Source of the DNA: VAZQ01 sp034669045
Lineage (GTDB): Bacteria; Pseudomonadota; Alphaproteobacteria; Rhizobiales; Xanthobacteraceae
Assembly: GCA_034669045.1 (NCBI GenBank)
Contig: JAXDOD010000184.1
Location: 1 to 64,000, forward strand
DNA: 64,000 bases
Direction of reading: 5' to 3'
How positions within the stretch are numbered: position 1 is the stretch's first letter; every line of letters starts with the position of its first letter. The translations under genes and the position numbers were made by a program. The notes under the pieces were generated by a model. The model saw nothing but the letters and a program-made list of their open reading frames with translations, did not search any database and was not told where the DNA came from. Below are positions 26,201-33,950 of this stretch, one piece after another.

Positions 26201-29200
26201 TCACGCAACCACGGCCGCCCGCTCCGCCACGCGCTCGTGCACCAGCTTGGCGAGCGTCACCAGGTCGACCTTGCCGGAACCGAGCAGCGGCATCTTGTCG
26301 AGGATCATGATCTCGGCCGGGATCATCAGCTCGGAGGCGCCGCGCTCGCGCGCGAACGCCATGAACTGCGAGCGCGTCGCGTCCTTCTGCTGCGTCACCA
26401 GGATCAGCCGCTCGCCCTTGCGCGGATCCGGCGCCGCAATGACGGCGGATGGCGCGTTCGGCCAGAGCTCGGCCGCGATCATCTCGACTGCCGCGAGCGA
26501 GATCATCTCGCCGCCCACCTTGGCGAAGCGCTTGGCGCGTCCCTTGATGGTGACGAAGCCCTGGGGGTCGATGGTGACGATGTCGCCGGTGTCGTACCAG
26601 CCGTCCTGCGGCGGCTCGAGCACGCCCGGCTTCTCGGCCTTGAGATAGCCAAGCATCACATTCGGCCCGCGCACAATCAGCCGGCCGCCCTCCTCGACGC
26701 CCTCGACCTTTTCCAGCCGCGCCTCCATGCCGGGCAGGATGCGTCCGACCGTGCCGAACCTGTTGAACATGGGCGTGTTGAGCGCCAGTGCCGGCGCCGT
26801 CTCGGTGACGCCGTAGCCTTCGAGGATGCGCAGCCCGAATTTCTCCATGTAGGTCTTGCGGGTGGACTCCTTCACCGGCTCGGCGCCCGCGAGGATGTAG
26901 CGCAGCGAACGGAAGTCGTAAGGGTGCGCCACCCGCGCATAGCCGTTGAGGAACGTGTCGGTGCCGAACATGATGGTGGCGTTCACGCCGTAGATCAGCT
27001 CCGCCACGGTCCGATAGTGCAGCGGCGACGGATAGAGATAGAGGCGCACGCCCGACACCAGCGGCAGCACGGTGCCGACCGTGAGCCCGAACGAATGGAA
27101 CACCGGCAGCACGTTGAACACCTTGTCCTGGCGGCCGAAGTCGATGCGCGCGGCGGCCTGGGCGGCATTCGCCAGCATGTTGCGGTTGGACAGCACGACG
27201 CCCTTGGGCACGCCTTCGGAGCCCGACGTGAACAGGATCGCGGCCCAGTCGTCGGCCTTGCGGGGAACCAGCGCCTTGTTCCAGTTGAGCGCGCCGCGGA
27301 TCTTGTCGGACACCGTGATGGTCGGGCGGATGTCCTCGAGATAGACGATCGAGACCTTGCCGGCGAGCGTGGCCACCAGATTGTCCAGGCGCGCCTTCTC
27401 GACGAAGCTGCGCGAGGTGACGATGCATTTGAGCTCGGCGGCCTTGCAGGCCGCGAGGATGTTCGCCGCGCCCGATGTGAAGTTGATCATCGCCGGCACC
27501 CGGCCGGCCGACATCAGGCCGAGCACCGTCAAGACGGTGCCGTTCGCGTTCGGCAGCATCACGCCGACCGGCCGGCCTTCGGCGGCCAGCGGCATGAGCT
27601 TGGAGCCGAGGATCGACGCCGCCGTGAGCATGCGCTTGTAGGTCATGGCGCCGGTGACCGGATCCTCGATCGCGATGCGCTTGGGGCCGTGCCGCTGCGC
27701 CGCCTCGATCACGGCCTCGATCACGGTGCGGTCGGTCGAGGTGGTGCGGAACACCAGGTCGGACATGATGCCGTAGAGCGCCGCGCCGGCGGCCTGCCGG
27801 CGGAACTTGCCCCGGAGCGCCGGATCGACCGAGAGCTTGACCGGCTCGAGCACCGTGACCGTGACCTTCGGGAACCACTTGCGGCGCACTTGGCCTTTCG
27901 AGAGGCGGCTGAACGGTGTCTGTTCGAGGCCCTCGATGCGCACCGGCACGACCTCGGCGTCGGCCTTGTCGGCGATCATGGCGGCGCCGTCATAGACCTT
28001 CATCAGGCTGCCCGTGACGGTGATGCGCCCTTCCGGAAATATGATGAGGGCGTCGCCCGCGCGCACGGCGTCGATCAGCGTGCGGACCGCCATCGGCTTC
28101 ATCGGATCGAGCGGCAGCGCGCGCGTGAGGGTGAGGAACGGCTTCACCCACCAGAGCCGCGCGATGGCGACGTCGATGGCGAAGACCGGTTTGCGGCTGC
28201 GCAGCGACATCGCGAGCCCGGCGTCGAGGAAGCTCACGTGGTTGAGCGCGATGATGACGTTCGGGCCCGCGTTGTGCAGGTTTTCGAGCCCCTTCACCTC
28301 GATCCGGAACAGCGCGCGGTAGATGATCGACAAGGCGTCGCTGAGCGCGCTGGCCGGCATGGTCTTGCCGATCGCAAACGCCACCAGCAAGCTGCCCGTG
28401 CCAAGCAGCGCGAACAGCGCCGGCGTGCGGAACCCGGCCGCTTGCAGCAGCGCGACGATGATCGCGCTCCCGGCCATGAAGGCGGCGTTGAGCACGTTGA
28501 CGCCGGCGATCACGCGGGCACGGCGATCGGCGCCGGCCCAGGCTTGCACGGCCGCGAAGGTCGGCACGATGTAGAGGCCGCCCGCGATGGCGAGCCCGGC
28601 GAGGTCGACGGCGATGCGGATGCCGCGTCCGCTGCCGAACACCTCGGCTACTCCCAGGCCCTGACGGGCGGGCACGACGCCCCAGGTGGCCCAGCCGAGA
28701 TCGATGGCGAAGAGGCCGAGCAGCACGGCGCCGATCAGCGTGGGCAGGATGATGATGCGTCCGGCCGCGAGCCAGGCCGCGAGCCCCGAGCCGATCGCGA
28801 TCGAGATCGAGAAGATCGCCAGGCAGACCGTGACCACTTCCTCGGTGCCGCCGAGCGCGTTCTTCACCATCGGCGGCAGCAGCGAGAGCGAGACCGCGCC
28901 GATGAGCCAGAACCAGCTCGTCACGAAGGCGCCCCACCAGATGCGCCGATCCTGGCGCAGATCCCGGAGCAGGTCCGCGGTCGAGACCAGGACGTTGGAG
29001 CGGATCACGAGATTGGGCGCGGCCTCGCCGGTCGGCGGGATGAACAGGCTCGCGCTCCAGCACATGATCGAGAACACGATCATCAGCAGCGCGAAATACA
29101 TCGGGTCGCCGCCGTCCTTGGCCGCGAGCCCGCCCACGATGGTGCCGAGCAGGATGGCGATGAAGGTCGCGCCTTCGACCAGCGCGTTGCCGGCGGGAAG

Positions 29201-29608
29201 CTCGGAGCGCTGCAGGTGATCGGGCAGGATGCCGTACTTGATCGGGCCGAACAGCGACGCGACCACCCCGAACAGGAACAGCGCGACGAACAGGATCGGA
29301 ACGGAGTGGAGCGCGAAGCCCGTGACCGCGATCAACGAAACGCCGATTTCGCCGAGCTTCAATCGCTGCGCGATGAGAGCCTTGTCGTAACGGTCGGCGA
29401 TCTCGCCGCCGAGCGCGGAGAGGAAGAAATAGGGCGCGATGAACACCGCCGCCGCCAGCGTGATGAGCGACTCGGCGCTCGAGCCGCCGATCTTGAACAG
29501 AATCAGGAAGACGAGCGCGTTCTTGAGAAAGTTGTCGCTGAATGCCGAGAAGAACTGGCACCAGAACAACGGCGCGAAGCGGCGCGTCAGCAGCAGGGAC
29601 GACGACAT
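26201..29608 (-). CDS. aas: LplT-like transporter / PlsC acyltransferase / acyl-ACP(CoA) synthetase fusion (Aas-type)
   Basis: A 1135-residue membrane protein with three modules. Residues 1-~420 are a 12-span MFS domain like the lysophospholipid flippase LplT (FSDNFLKNALVFLILFKIG). About 435-615 are a PlsC acyltransferase with H457-x4-D462 (NHVSFLD) and FPEGR (524-528). About 640-1130 are an AMP-forming acyl synthetase with FTSGSEGVPKG (793-803), EGYGVTETAP and YDTGDI. Together these would import lysophospholipid, activate a fatty acid and re-acylate it. Enterobacteria split this between lplT and aas; one-gene fusions are known in Rhizobiales. ATG 29608 is chosen because GGAGAGG precedes it. 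Confidence 0.92.
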   Translation of the reverse strand: MSSSLLLTRRFAPLFWCQFFSAFSDNFLKNALVFLILFKIGGSSAESLITLAAAVFIAPYFFLSALGGEIADRYDKALIAQRLKLGEIGVSLIAVTGFALHSVPILFVALFLFGVVASLFGPIKYGILPDHLQRSELPAGNALVEGATFIAILLGTIVGGLAAKDGGDPMYFALLMIVFSIMCWSASLFIPPTGEAAPNLVIRSNVLVSTADLLRDLRQDRRIWWGAFVTSWFWLIGAVSLSLLPPMVKNALGGTEEVVTVCLAIFSISIAIGSGLAAWLAAGRIIILPTLIGAVLLGLFAIDLGWATWGVVPARQGLGVAEVFGSGRGIRIAVDLAGLAIAGGLYIVPTFAAVQAWAGADRRARVIAGVNVLNAAFMAGSAIIVALLQAAGFRTPALFALLGTGSLLVAFAIGKTMPASALSDALSIIYRALFRIEVKGLENLHNAGPNVIIALNHVSFLDAGLAMSLRSRKPVFAIDVAIARLWWVKPFLTLTRALPLDPMKPMAVRTLIDAVRAGDALIIFPEGRITVTGSLMKVYDGAAMIADKADAEVVPVRIEGLEQTPFSRLSKGQVRRKWFPKVTVTVLEPVKLSVDPALRGKFRRQAAGAALYGIMSDLVFRTTSTDRTVIEAVIEAAQRHGPKRIAIEDPVTGAMTYKRMLTAASILGSKLMPLAAEGRPVGVMLPNANGTVLTVLGLMSAGRVPAMINFTSGAANILAACKAAELKCIVTSRSFVEKARLDNLVATLAGKVSIVYLEDIRPTITVSDKIRGALNWNKALVPRKADDWAAILFTSGSEGVPKGVVLSNRNMLANAAQAAARIDFGRQDKVFNVLPVFHSFGLTVGTVLPLVSGVRLYLYPSPLHYRTVAELIYGVNATIMFGTDTFLNGYARVAHPYDFRSLRYILAGAEPVKESTRKTYMEKFGLRILEGYGVTETAPALALNTPMFNRFGTVGRILPGMEARLEKVEGVEEGGRLIVRGPNVMLGYLKAEKPGVLEPPQDGWYDTGDIVTIDPQGFVTIKGRAKRFAKVGGEMISLAAVEMIAAELWPNAPSAVIAAPDPRKGERLILVTQQKDATRSQFMAFARERGASELMIPAEIMILDKMPLLGSGKVDLVTLAKLVHERVAERAAVVA

Positions 29609-29870
29609 GGCCTCTCCGGTCGTTCGATCGGGCCCGATGCGGCCCACCCAACGGACGATCTAAAGACGATATTTTTGGCAAAAGAACAATCGCTCATTGC
29701 GGCGGGCTTTCCCAGGCCGCACACCGGAATCCGCAACGTCTGCCGAGGGTTACGAAAAGCACGGCCGAATTCCGGCCGATTGCCGACCAGCCGCGTCGAA
29801 TGCGCATCGCGCAACGGACGCAAGTCCTTGAGGGCCGCCCCGTCAGCGGCGCGTGGCAGCGGTCGCGCCG
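29609..29870. other. intergenic region between aas and the His-rich gene
   Basis: About 260 bases of divergent upstream sequence. No gene is visible. The AT-richer part next to aas (AAAGACGATATTTTTGGC) could hold its promoter. Confidence 0.4.
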
Positions 29871-29906
29871 CCCGCCTTGCCGGCGAGGCGGGATTGCTTT
29901 TATAGT
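29871..29906 (+). promoter_or_regulatory. putative promoter and hairpin of the His-rich protein gene
   Basis: A hairpin (CCCGCCT, 8-base loop, AGGCGGG; 29871-29892) overlaps a -35-like TTGCCG (29877-29882). TATAGT (29901-29906) follows with an 18-base spacer. A transcript starting 6-8 bases after this -10 would begin almost at the ATG (29913). Confidence 0.35.
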
Positions 29907-29912
29907 TGCGGG

Positions 29913-30368
29913 ATGGGCGGGGTGGTGCATCGTTCCTTCGTGTGGACAATCGTTGCCGCGCTGATCGTCAGCGGCGCGACGTGGCGTGCGTGCATGGCCG
30001 GACATTTGCCGCCGGCGAGCTTCGTGAGCGCGCCGCCGTCGCACGCGCAGCCGTCGCATGAGCATCATTCGCGCGCAGCGGCGCATCATGAGCATCACGG
30101 CGACGATAGCGACCGGCGTCATGGTGGTGGTCACCACGGCGCAGGTCCCCACGGCCAGCAGGCCGCGGACAACCCCGGCCAGACCGCTCTCGACGACCAT
30201 GCCTGTCTCAAGTGCTGCAGCATGTGCACGGTCGCCAGCATCGTTGCGGGCGATGCGAGCCCCGCGGTCCTGTTCACCATCTCCGCCGTCTTGTTCTCCA
30301 TCGAGCAGGGCCATCGATCCGACCGGACGGTCCTGATCGATCCCGGAATACCCAAGCGCATCGTCTGA
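29913..30368 (+). CDS. histidine-rich exported protein, probably metal (copper) responsive
   Basis: A 151-residue protein. An N-terminal signal/anchor (FVWTIVAALIVSGATW) is followed by a His cluster (HAQPSHEHHSRAAAHHEHHG, then RRHGGGHHGAGPHG). A Cys motif CLKCCSMC comes next, then a hydrophobic C-terminal segment. The layout (one or two spans around His and Cys clusters) resembles small DUF2946-like proteins found beside copper genes. It is the first of a pair with the His-rich outer-membrane-type gene 94 bases downstream. Function is inferred from composition only. Confidence 0.65.
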   Translation: MGGVVHRSFVWTIVAALIVSGATWRACMAGHLPPASFVSAPPSHAQPSHEHHSRAAAHHEHHGDDSDRRHGGGHHGAGPHGQQAADNPGQTALDDHACLKCCSMCTVASIVAGDASPAVLFTISAVLFSIEQGHRSDRTVLIDPGIPKRIV

Positions 30369-30462
30369 CTGAACGCACCGCCCGGCGGTGCCTGTGACCG
30401 CGCTCGCTCTCGCCACCCGCGAGGACGAGCCGACGTCCATCGCCAACAGTCAGGAGATGATC

Positions 30463-32118
30463 ATGTCGATCCGACGAGAACCCATGTCGCGCATGCAGCG
30501 GACGGCGGCGCTGGTGCTGGCGGCGACGCTGATGCTCGCGGCCCGCGCCGGCCAGGCGCAGCCGGAGCTGTCGCAACCCCCGCAACACGACCACGGCCAG
30601 CATGGACCTGGTCAGTTGCCGGATGAGCACGCCGGACACGGCGACCATTCGCCGGCGAAGCCCGCGGACCAACCAGAGGCGACGCCGCCCGCCCAGGCGC
30701 AAACTCCCCCCGCGCACGACAACCACGGCGGACACGCGCCACCCCCGGGACCGGCCGGCAGCAAGTCGAAGCACGCCGGCCATGCGACCGCGAAGTCCAA
30801 AGGCGGGCAACACGCCGGCCATTCCAAGTCCAAGGGCTCGCAGCATGCCGGCCATGCCGGCGCCAAGTCCAGGAGTGGGCAGCACGCCGGCCATGCCGGG
30901 ACGAAGTCCGGGAGCCAGCAACACACCGGTGCTCACACCTCGGCGGACCACGGCATGAAGGGATTTCTCGGACCCTACGGCATGACCCGCGAAGGCTCGG
31001 GCACGAGCTGGCTGCCGGACACGACGCCGCACGAAGGCATTCACGGCCGCTCCGGCGAGTGGACGACGATGTGGCACGCACTGATCAACGGCGTGTACGA
31101 CCAGCAAGGCGGCCCGCGCGGCGGCCAGAAGACGTTCGCCGGCGGCATGATCATGGGCATGGCGCAGCGCGCGATGGGGGACGGGACCGTCGGCGTGCGG
31201 GCGATGCTCTCACCCGATCCGTTCATGGGCCCAGCCGGCTATCCGCTGCTCCTGGCCACCGGCGAAACCGCCGACGGCCGGACCCATCTGGTCGACCGGC
31301 AGCATCCGCACGACCTGTTCATGGAATTGGCGGCGACCTACAGCTACACCCTGTCGAGCACTTCGAGCGTCTTTCTTTATGCCGGCTGGCCCGGCGAGCC
31401 GGCGCTCGGCCCGACGGCGTTCATGCACCGCACCAGCGGCATGGACATTCCGGAGGCGCCGATCAGCCACCACTGGCTCGATTCGACGCACATCACCTTC
31501 GGCGTGCTGACCGCCGGCCTGGTGGTGGACAAGTGGAAAGTCGAAGCCTCCGCGTTTCGCGGCCGCGAGCCCGACCAGCACCGCTTCGACCTCGAGAGCC
31601 CGAGGTTCGACAGCTTTGCGGCGCGCGTGACCTGGAATCCGATCCGCGAGCTCTCGATGCAGGTGTCGGCGGGACGGCTGCATTCGCCGGAACTGCTCGC
31701 GCCCAACGTCGACGAAGACCGGATCACGGCTTCGGCGACCTATACGCTGCCCTTCGGCGACGGCAATCTTTGGAGCAGCACGCTGGCCTGGGGCCGCAAG
31801 ATGCGACGGCCCGGCGACAGGCTCGACGGCTTCCTGCTCGAAAGCGCGCTCATGTTCCAGAAGACCTATACGCTCTTCGCGAGGGCCGAGCGGGTGGACG
31901 AGAACGAGCTGTTCCACGATGTGCCCGGCTTCGACACACGCATATTCACGGTCAACAAGCTCACGCTCGGCGGAATCTACGATTTTCCGGTGCAGGACCA
32001 GGTGAAATTCGGCGTCGGAGGGCTCGTCAGCATGTATGGCCTGCCGAACGAGATCAAACCGTTCTACGGCCATGATCCCATCAGCTACATGCTGTTCGCG
32101 CGGATCAAGGTGCAGTAG
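30463..32118 (+). CDS. His-rich outer-membrane-type protein of unknown function
   Basis: A 551-residue exported protein. The signal peptide is MQRTAALVLAATLMLAARAGQA. Residues ~35-165 are Pro/His rich and contain a five-fold imperfect repeat (KSKGSQHAGHAGA type). From ~166 a folded domain starts (HGMKGFLGPYGMTREG). It has alternating beta strands ending in SYMLFARIKVQ, which suggests an outer-membrane beta barrel, and a HPHDLFMELAATYSY block. I cannot place it in a named family; it differs from CopB/PcoB. The His-rich part would bind Cu, Zn or Ni. ATG 30463 has AGGAG six bases upstream. Confidence 0.7.
   Translation: MSIRREPMSRMQRTAALVLAATLMLAARAGQAQPELSQPPQHDHGQHGPGQLPDEHAGHGDHSPAKPADQPEATPPAQAQTPPAHDNHGGHAPPPGPAGSKSKHAGHATAKSKGGQHAGHSKSKGSQHAGHAGAKSRSGQHAGHAGTKSGSQQHTGAHTSADHGMKGFLGPYGMTREGSGTSWLPDTTPHEGIHGRSGEWTTMWHALINGVYDQQGGPRGGQKTFAGGMIMGMAQRAMGDGTVGVRAMLSPDPFMGPAGYPLLLATGETADGRTHLVDRQHPHDLFMELAATYSYTLSSTSSVFLYAGWPGEPALGPTAFMHRTSGMDIPEAPISHHWLDSTHITFGVLTAGLVVDKWKVEASAFRGREPDQHRFDLESPRFDSFAARVTWNPIRELSMQVSAGRLHSPELLAPNVDEDRITASATYTLPFGDGNLWSSTLAWGRKMRRPGDRLDGFLLESALMFQKTYTLFARAERVDENELFHDVPGFDTRIFTVNKLTLGGIYDFPVQDQVKFGVGGLVSMYGLPNEIKPFYGHDPISYMLFARIKVQ
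30763..30936 (+). repeat. imperfect tandem repeat coding the Lys/Ser/His-Ala-Gly-His units
   Basis: Five units of 30-39 bases encode KSKHAGHATA, KSKGGQHAGHS, KSKGSQHAGHAGA, KSRSGQHAGHAGT and KSGSQQHTGAH. The units differ in length and third-position bases, so the array is not a recent perfect duplication. Confidence 0.75.
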
Positions 32119-32167
32119 GCACGATCAGAGTTGCCCCGCCGGCGCGGCCGTCGGGGCGGAGTCTCAT

Positions 32168-32267
32168 CCGCTCATTCCGCGCAAGCGGGAATCCACGGTG
32201 ACTTGCGCTCTATCTCATCATGGGTCCCCGCTGAGCGGGGACGAACGGGATGCGGACTGATTCCGCA
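32168..32267. repeat. double-hairpin intergenic repeat, family B, copy 1
   Basis: It starts CCGCTCATTCCGCGCAAGCG and forms a first hairpin. The second is a perfect GTCCCCGC-TGA-GCGGGGAC hairpin at 32224-32242. The copy ends with GATTCCGCA. The same order, with another spacer, is seen at 39062-39173. Confidence 0.65.
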
Positions 32268-32282
32268 TACGCGCAGTAAACT

Positions 32283-33500
32283 CTAAACATTCCCGAGCCG
32301 CCACGCGCTGGGATGCCGCGCCGTGATGGTGGCGGCCTCTGCGACCGAGCGCGCGCCCGCGTGCAGGAGCTCAGTCTTGATCTCGTCGAAGAACAGGTCG
32401 ACCACGTGTGCCGCCCCGACCGGCCCGAGGGCGCCGAGCCCATAGGCGAAGCAGCGGCCGGTGAAGCAGAACTTGGCGCCCAAGGCCAGCGCCCGCACCA
32501 CATCGAGCCCGCCGCGGATGCCAGAGTCGATCATGACGGTCGCCCGCGTGCCGACCGCCGACACGATTGCCGGCAAGACATCCACCGACGCGGGTGCGCC
32601 GTCGAAATGACGCCCGCCATGGTTGGAGACGATGATGCCGTCGGCGCCGAGCTCCACGGCGCGCTCGGCGTCCTGCGGATGCAGGATGCCCTTGACCACG
32701 AAGGCACGCTTCCAGCGGTCGCGCAGGCGCTTGAGCTCCTCCCAGGTGTGACTGCCGCCCGAGCGCAGTTGCATGGCGCGCGCGGTGGCGAGCTGCGAGG
32801 CGTCCTCCGCGTAGGGAACCAGGTTGGCGGTGATCGGCATGCCGTTGCGCAGGAGCGCCATGGTCCAGGCCGGCGAGGTCAGCACCTGGAACGCGGTCCA
32901 GGGATTGACCGGGAACGGCACCCGCACGCCGTTGCGGATGTCACGCGGCCGTTTCGACTTGCCGGCGCTGTCGACGGTCGGCACCAGCACATGCGCCCCG
33001 GCCTCGTCGGCGCGGCGGACCAGATCGAAGGTGATGGCGTGGTTGTCGTAGGGGAAGCGATAGAGCTGGAACCAGAACACGTCGGGCGCGATTTTCGCGA
33101 TCTCCTCGATCGAGGCATTGCCGGGCGTTGCCAGGATGTAGGGAATGCGGTTGCGCTGCGCCTCGGCAGCGAACAGTTTTTCCGCCCCCGGCCACATCAG
33201 CCCGGCCGAACCCATGGGCGCGACCCCGATCGGGGCGGCGTATGTGCGTCCAAAGATCTGGGTGTCGGTGGTGACCTTGCCGTCGATGCAGTAGCGCGGC
33301 ATGAGCTCGACGGTCTGGAAGGCATCGGTGTTGCGCCGGATGCAATATTCCTCGGTGGCGCCGCCATCGACGAAGTCGAAGCCGAAACGCGGAACCCGCC
33401 GGCGGGCGCGACGGCGCAGGTCGTCGATGGTCGGGAAGCGTTGGCGCAGGCGCGCGGCCGACCCGTTTTTCGGCGTTTCCACGGCGCCTCGGTCGACCAT
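32283..33500 (-). CDS. FMN-dependent alpha-hydroxy-acid oxidase/dehydrogenase (lactate dehydrogenase-like)
   Basis: A 405-residue TIM-barrel flavoenzyme of the L-lactate dehydrogenase / glycolate oxidase / mandelate dehydrogenase family. Present are the FMN-binding APIGVAPMGSAGLMWPGAE, WFQLYRF, the catalytic Lys in FVVKGILHPQDAE, the active-site His in VSNHGGRHFDGAP, and DSGIRGGLDVVRALALGA. The substrate (lactate, glycolate, mandelate or other) cannot be read. ATG 33500 has GGAGGGCAGG directly upstream. Downstream is a family B repeat; upstream is a hairpin and a very small ORF on the same strand. Confidence 0.92.
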   Translation of the reverse strand: MVDRGAVETPKNGSAARLRQRFPTIDDLRRRARRRVPRFGFDFVDGGATEEYCIRRNTDAFQTVELMPRYCIDGKVTTDTQIFGRTYAAPIGVAPMGSAGLMWPGAEKLFAAEAQRNRIPYILATPGNASIEEIAKIAPDVFWFQLYRFPYDNHAITFDLVRRADEAGAHVLVPTVDSAGKSKRPRDIRNGVRVPFPVNPWTAFQVLTSPAWTMALLRNGMPITANLVPYAEDASQLATARAMQLRSGGSHTWEELKRLRDRWKRAFVVKGILHPQDAERAVELGADGIIVSNHGGRHFDGAPASVDVLPAIVSAVGTRATVMIDSGIRGGLDVVRALALGAKFCFTGRCFAYGLGALGPVGAAHVVDLFFDEIKTELLHAGARSVAEAATITARHPSAWRLGNV

Positions 33501-33520
33501 CCTGCCCTCCCCCAAACGAA

Positions 33521-33544
33521 GCGGGCGGCCCGGGGGCCGCCCGC
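33521..33544. other. perfect 11-bp hairpin upstream of the FMN oxidase gene
   Basis: GCGGGCGGCCC-GG-GGGCCGCCCGC. On the minus strand it lies between the small ORF stop and the oxidase ribosome site and is followed by TTCGTTT, so it could be a weak terminator or attenuator. On the plus strand it is followed by TAATCTTTAAATT. Confidence 0.55.
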
Positions 33545-33573
33545 TAATCTTTAAATTGCCGTGCTGGGTCGTG

Positions 33574-33675
33574 CTAGCCGCGGAAGGGGCGCCCCGCCGC
33601 CGGCTGCATCACCACCGCCGCCACGCTCAGACAAATGGCAGCCCCGGAAGCAATCGTAAAAAGTGAGATCCACAT
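33574..33675 (-). CDS. putative 33-residue single-span membrane peptide
   Basis: A very short ORF with good translation signals: GAGGGAG lies seven bases before the ATG at 33675, and the stop is TAG at 33574-33576. The peptide starts MWISLFTIASG, has one hydrophobic segment (about residues 4-23, ending AAVVM) and closes with a basic, proline-containing tail (QPAAGRPFRG). The pattern (one span, positive C-terminus) fits small inner-membrane peptides. It precedes the FMN oxidase gene on the same strand with a strong hairpin between them. Function unknown. Confidence 0.5.
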   Translation of the reverse strand: MWISLFTIASGAAICLSVAAVVMQPAAGRPFRG

Positions 33676-33950
33676 GCTGTGACTCCCTCGATCTGTGCCT
33701 GAACCTTCGCAGTAACGCCCGCCGCCTTATTTCGTTCCAGGAAACTTGGCCTGCAGACTGGTATAATAACACCGAAATTACGCAGATCGCCGGACCCTCC
33801 CTTGAAACTCCGCCATCGGCATCGCGCCCGGGCCCAAAACGGCCCGGAACCACTCGACACCGGCAAGTTTGGCAGCGACGGACCGGCCATGTCATGGTCG
33901 CGCCGGGGGTGGCTGGGCCCTGCAGGCCTGCATCTTTGGGGACGGACCCG

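Noticed and set aside
26237..29905. Very long plus-strand open frame antisense to aas
   Set aside because: Its product is Arg/His/Asp-rich with no domain, while the minus strand codes three clear domains. Long antisense frames are expected at this GC content.
30763..30936. CRISPR-like array
   Set aside because: The units are codon-phased, of unequal length and lie within a coding frame; they encode a His-rich protein repeat.
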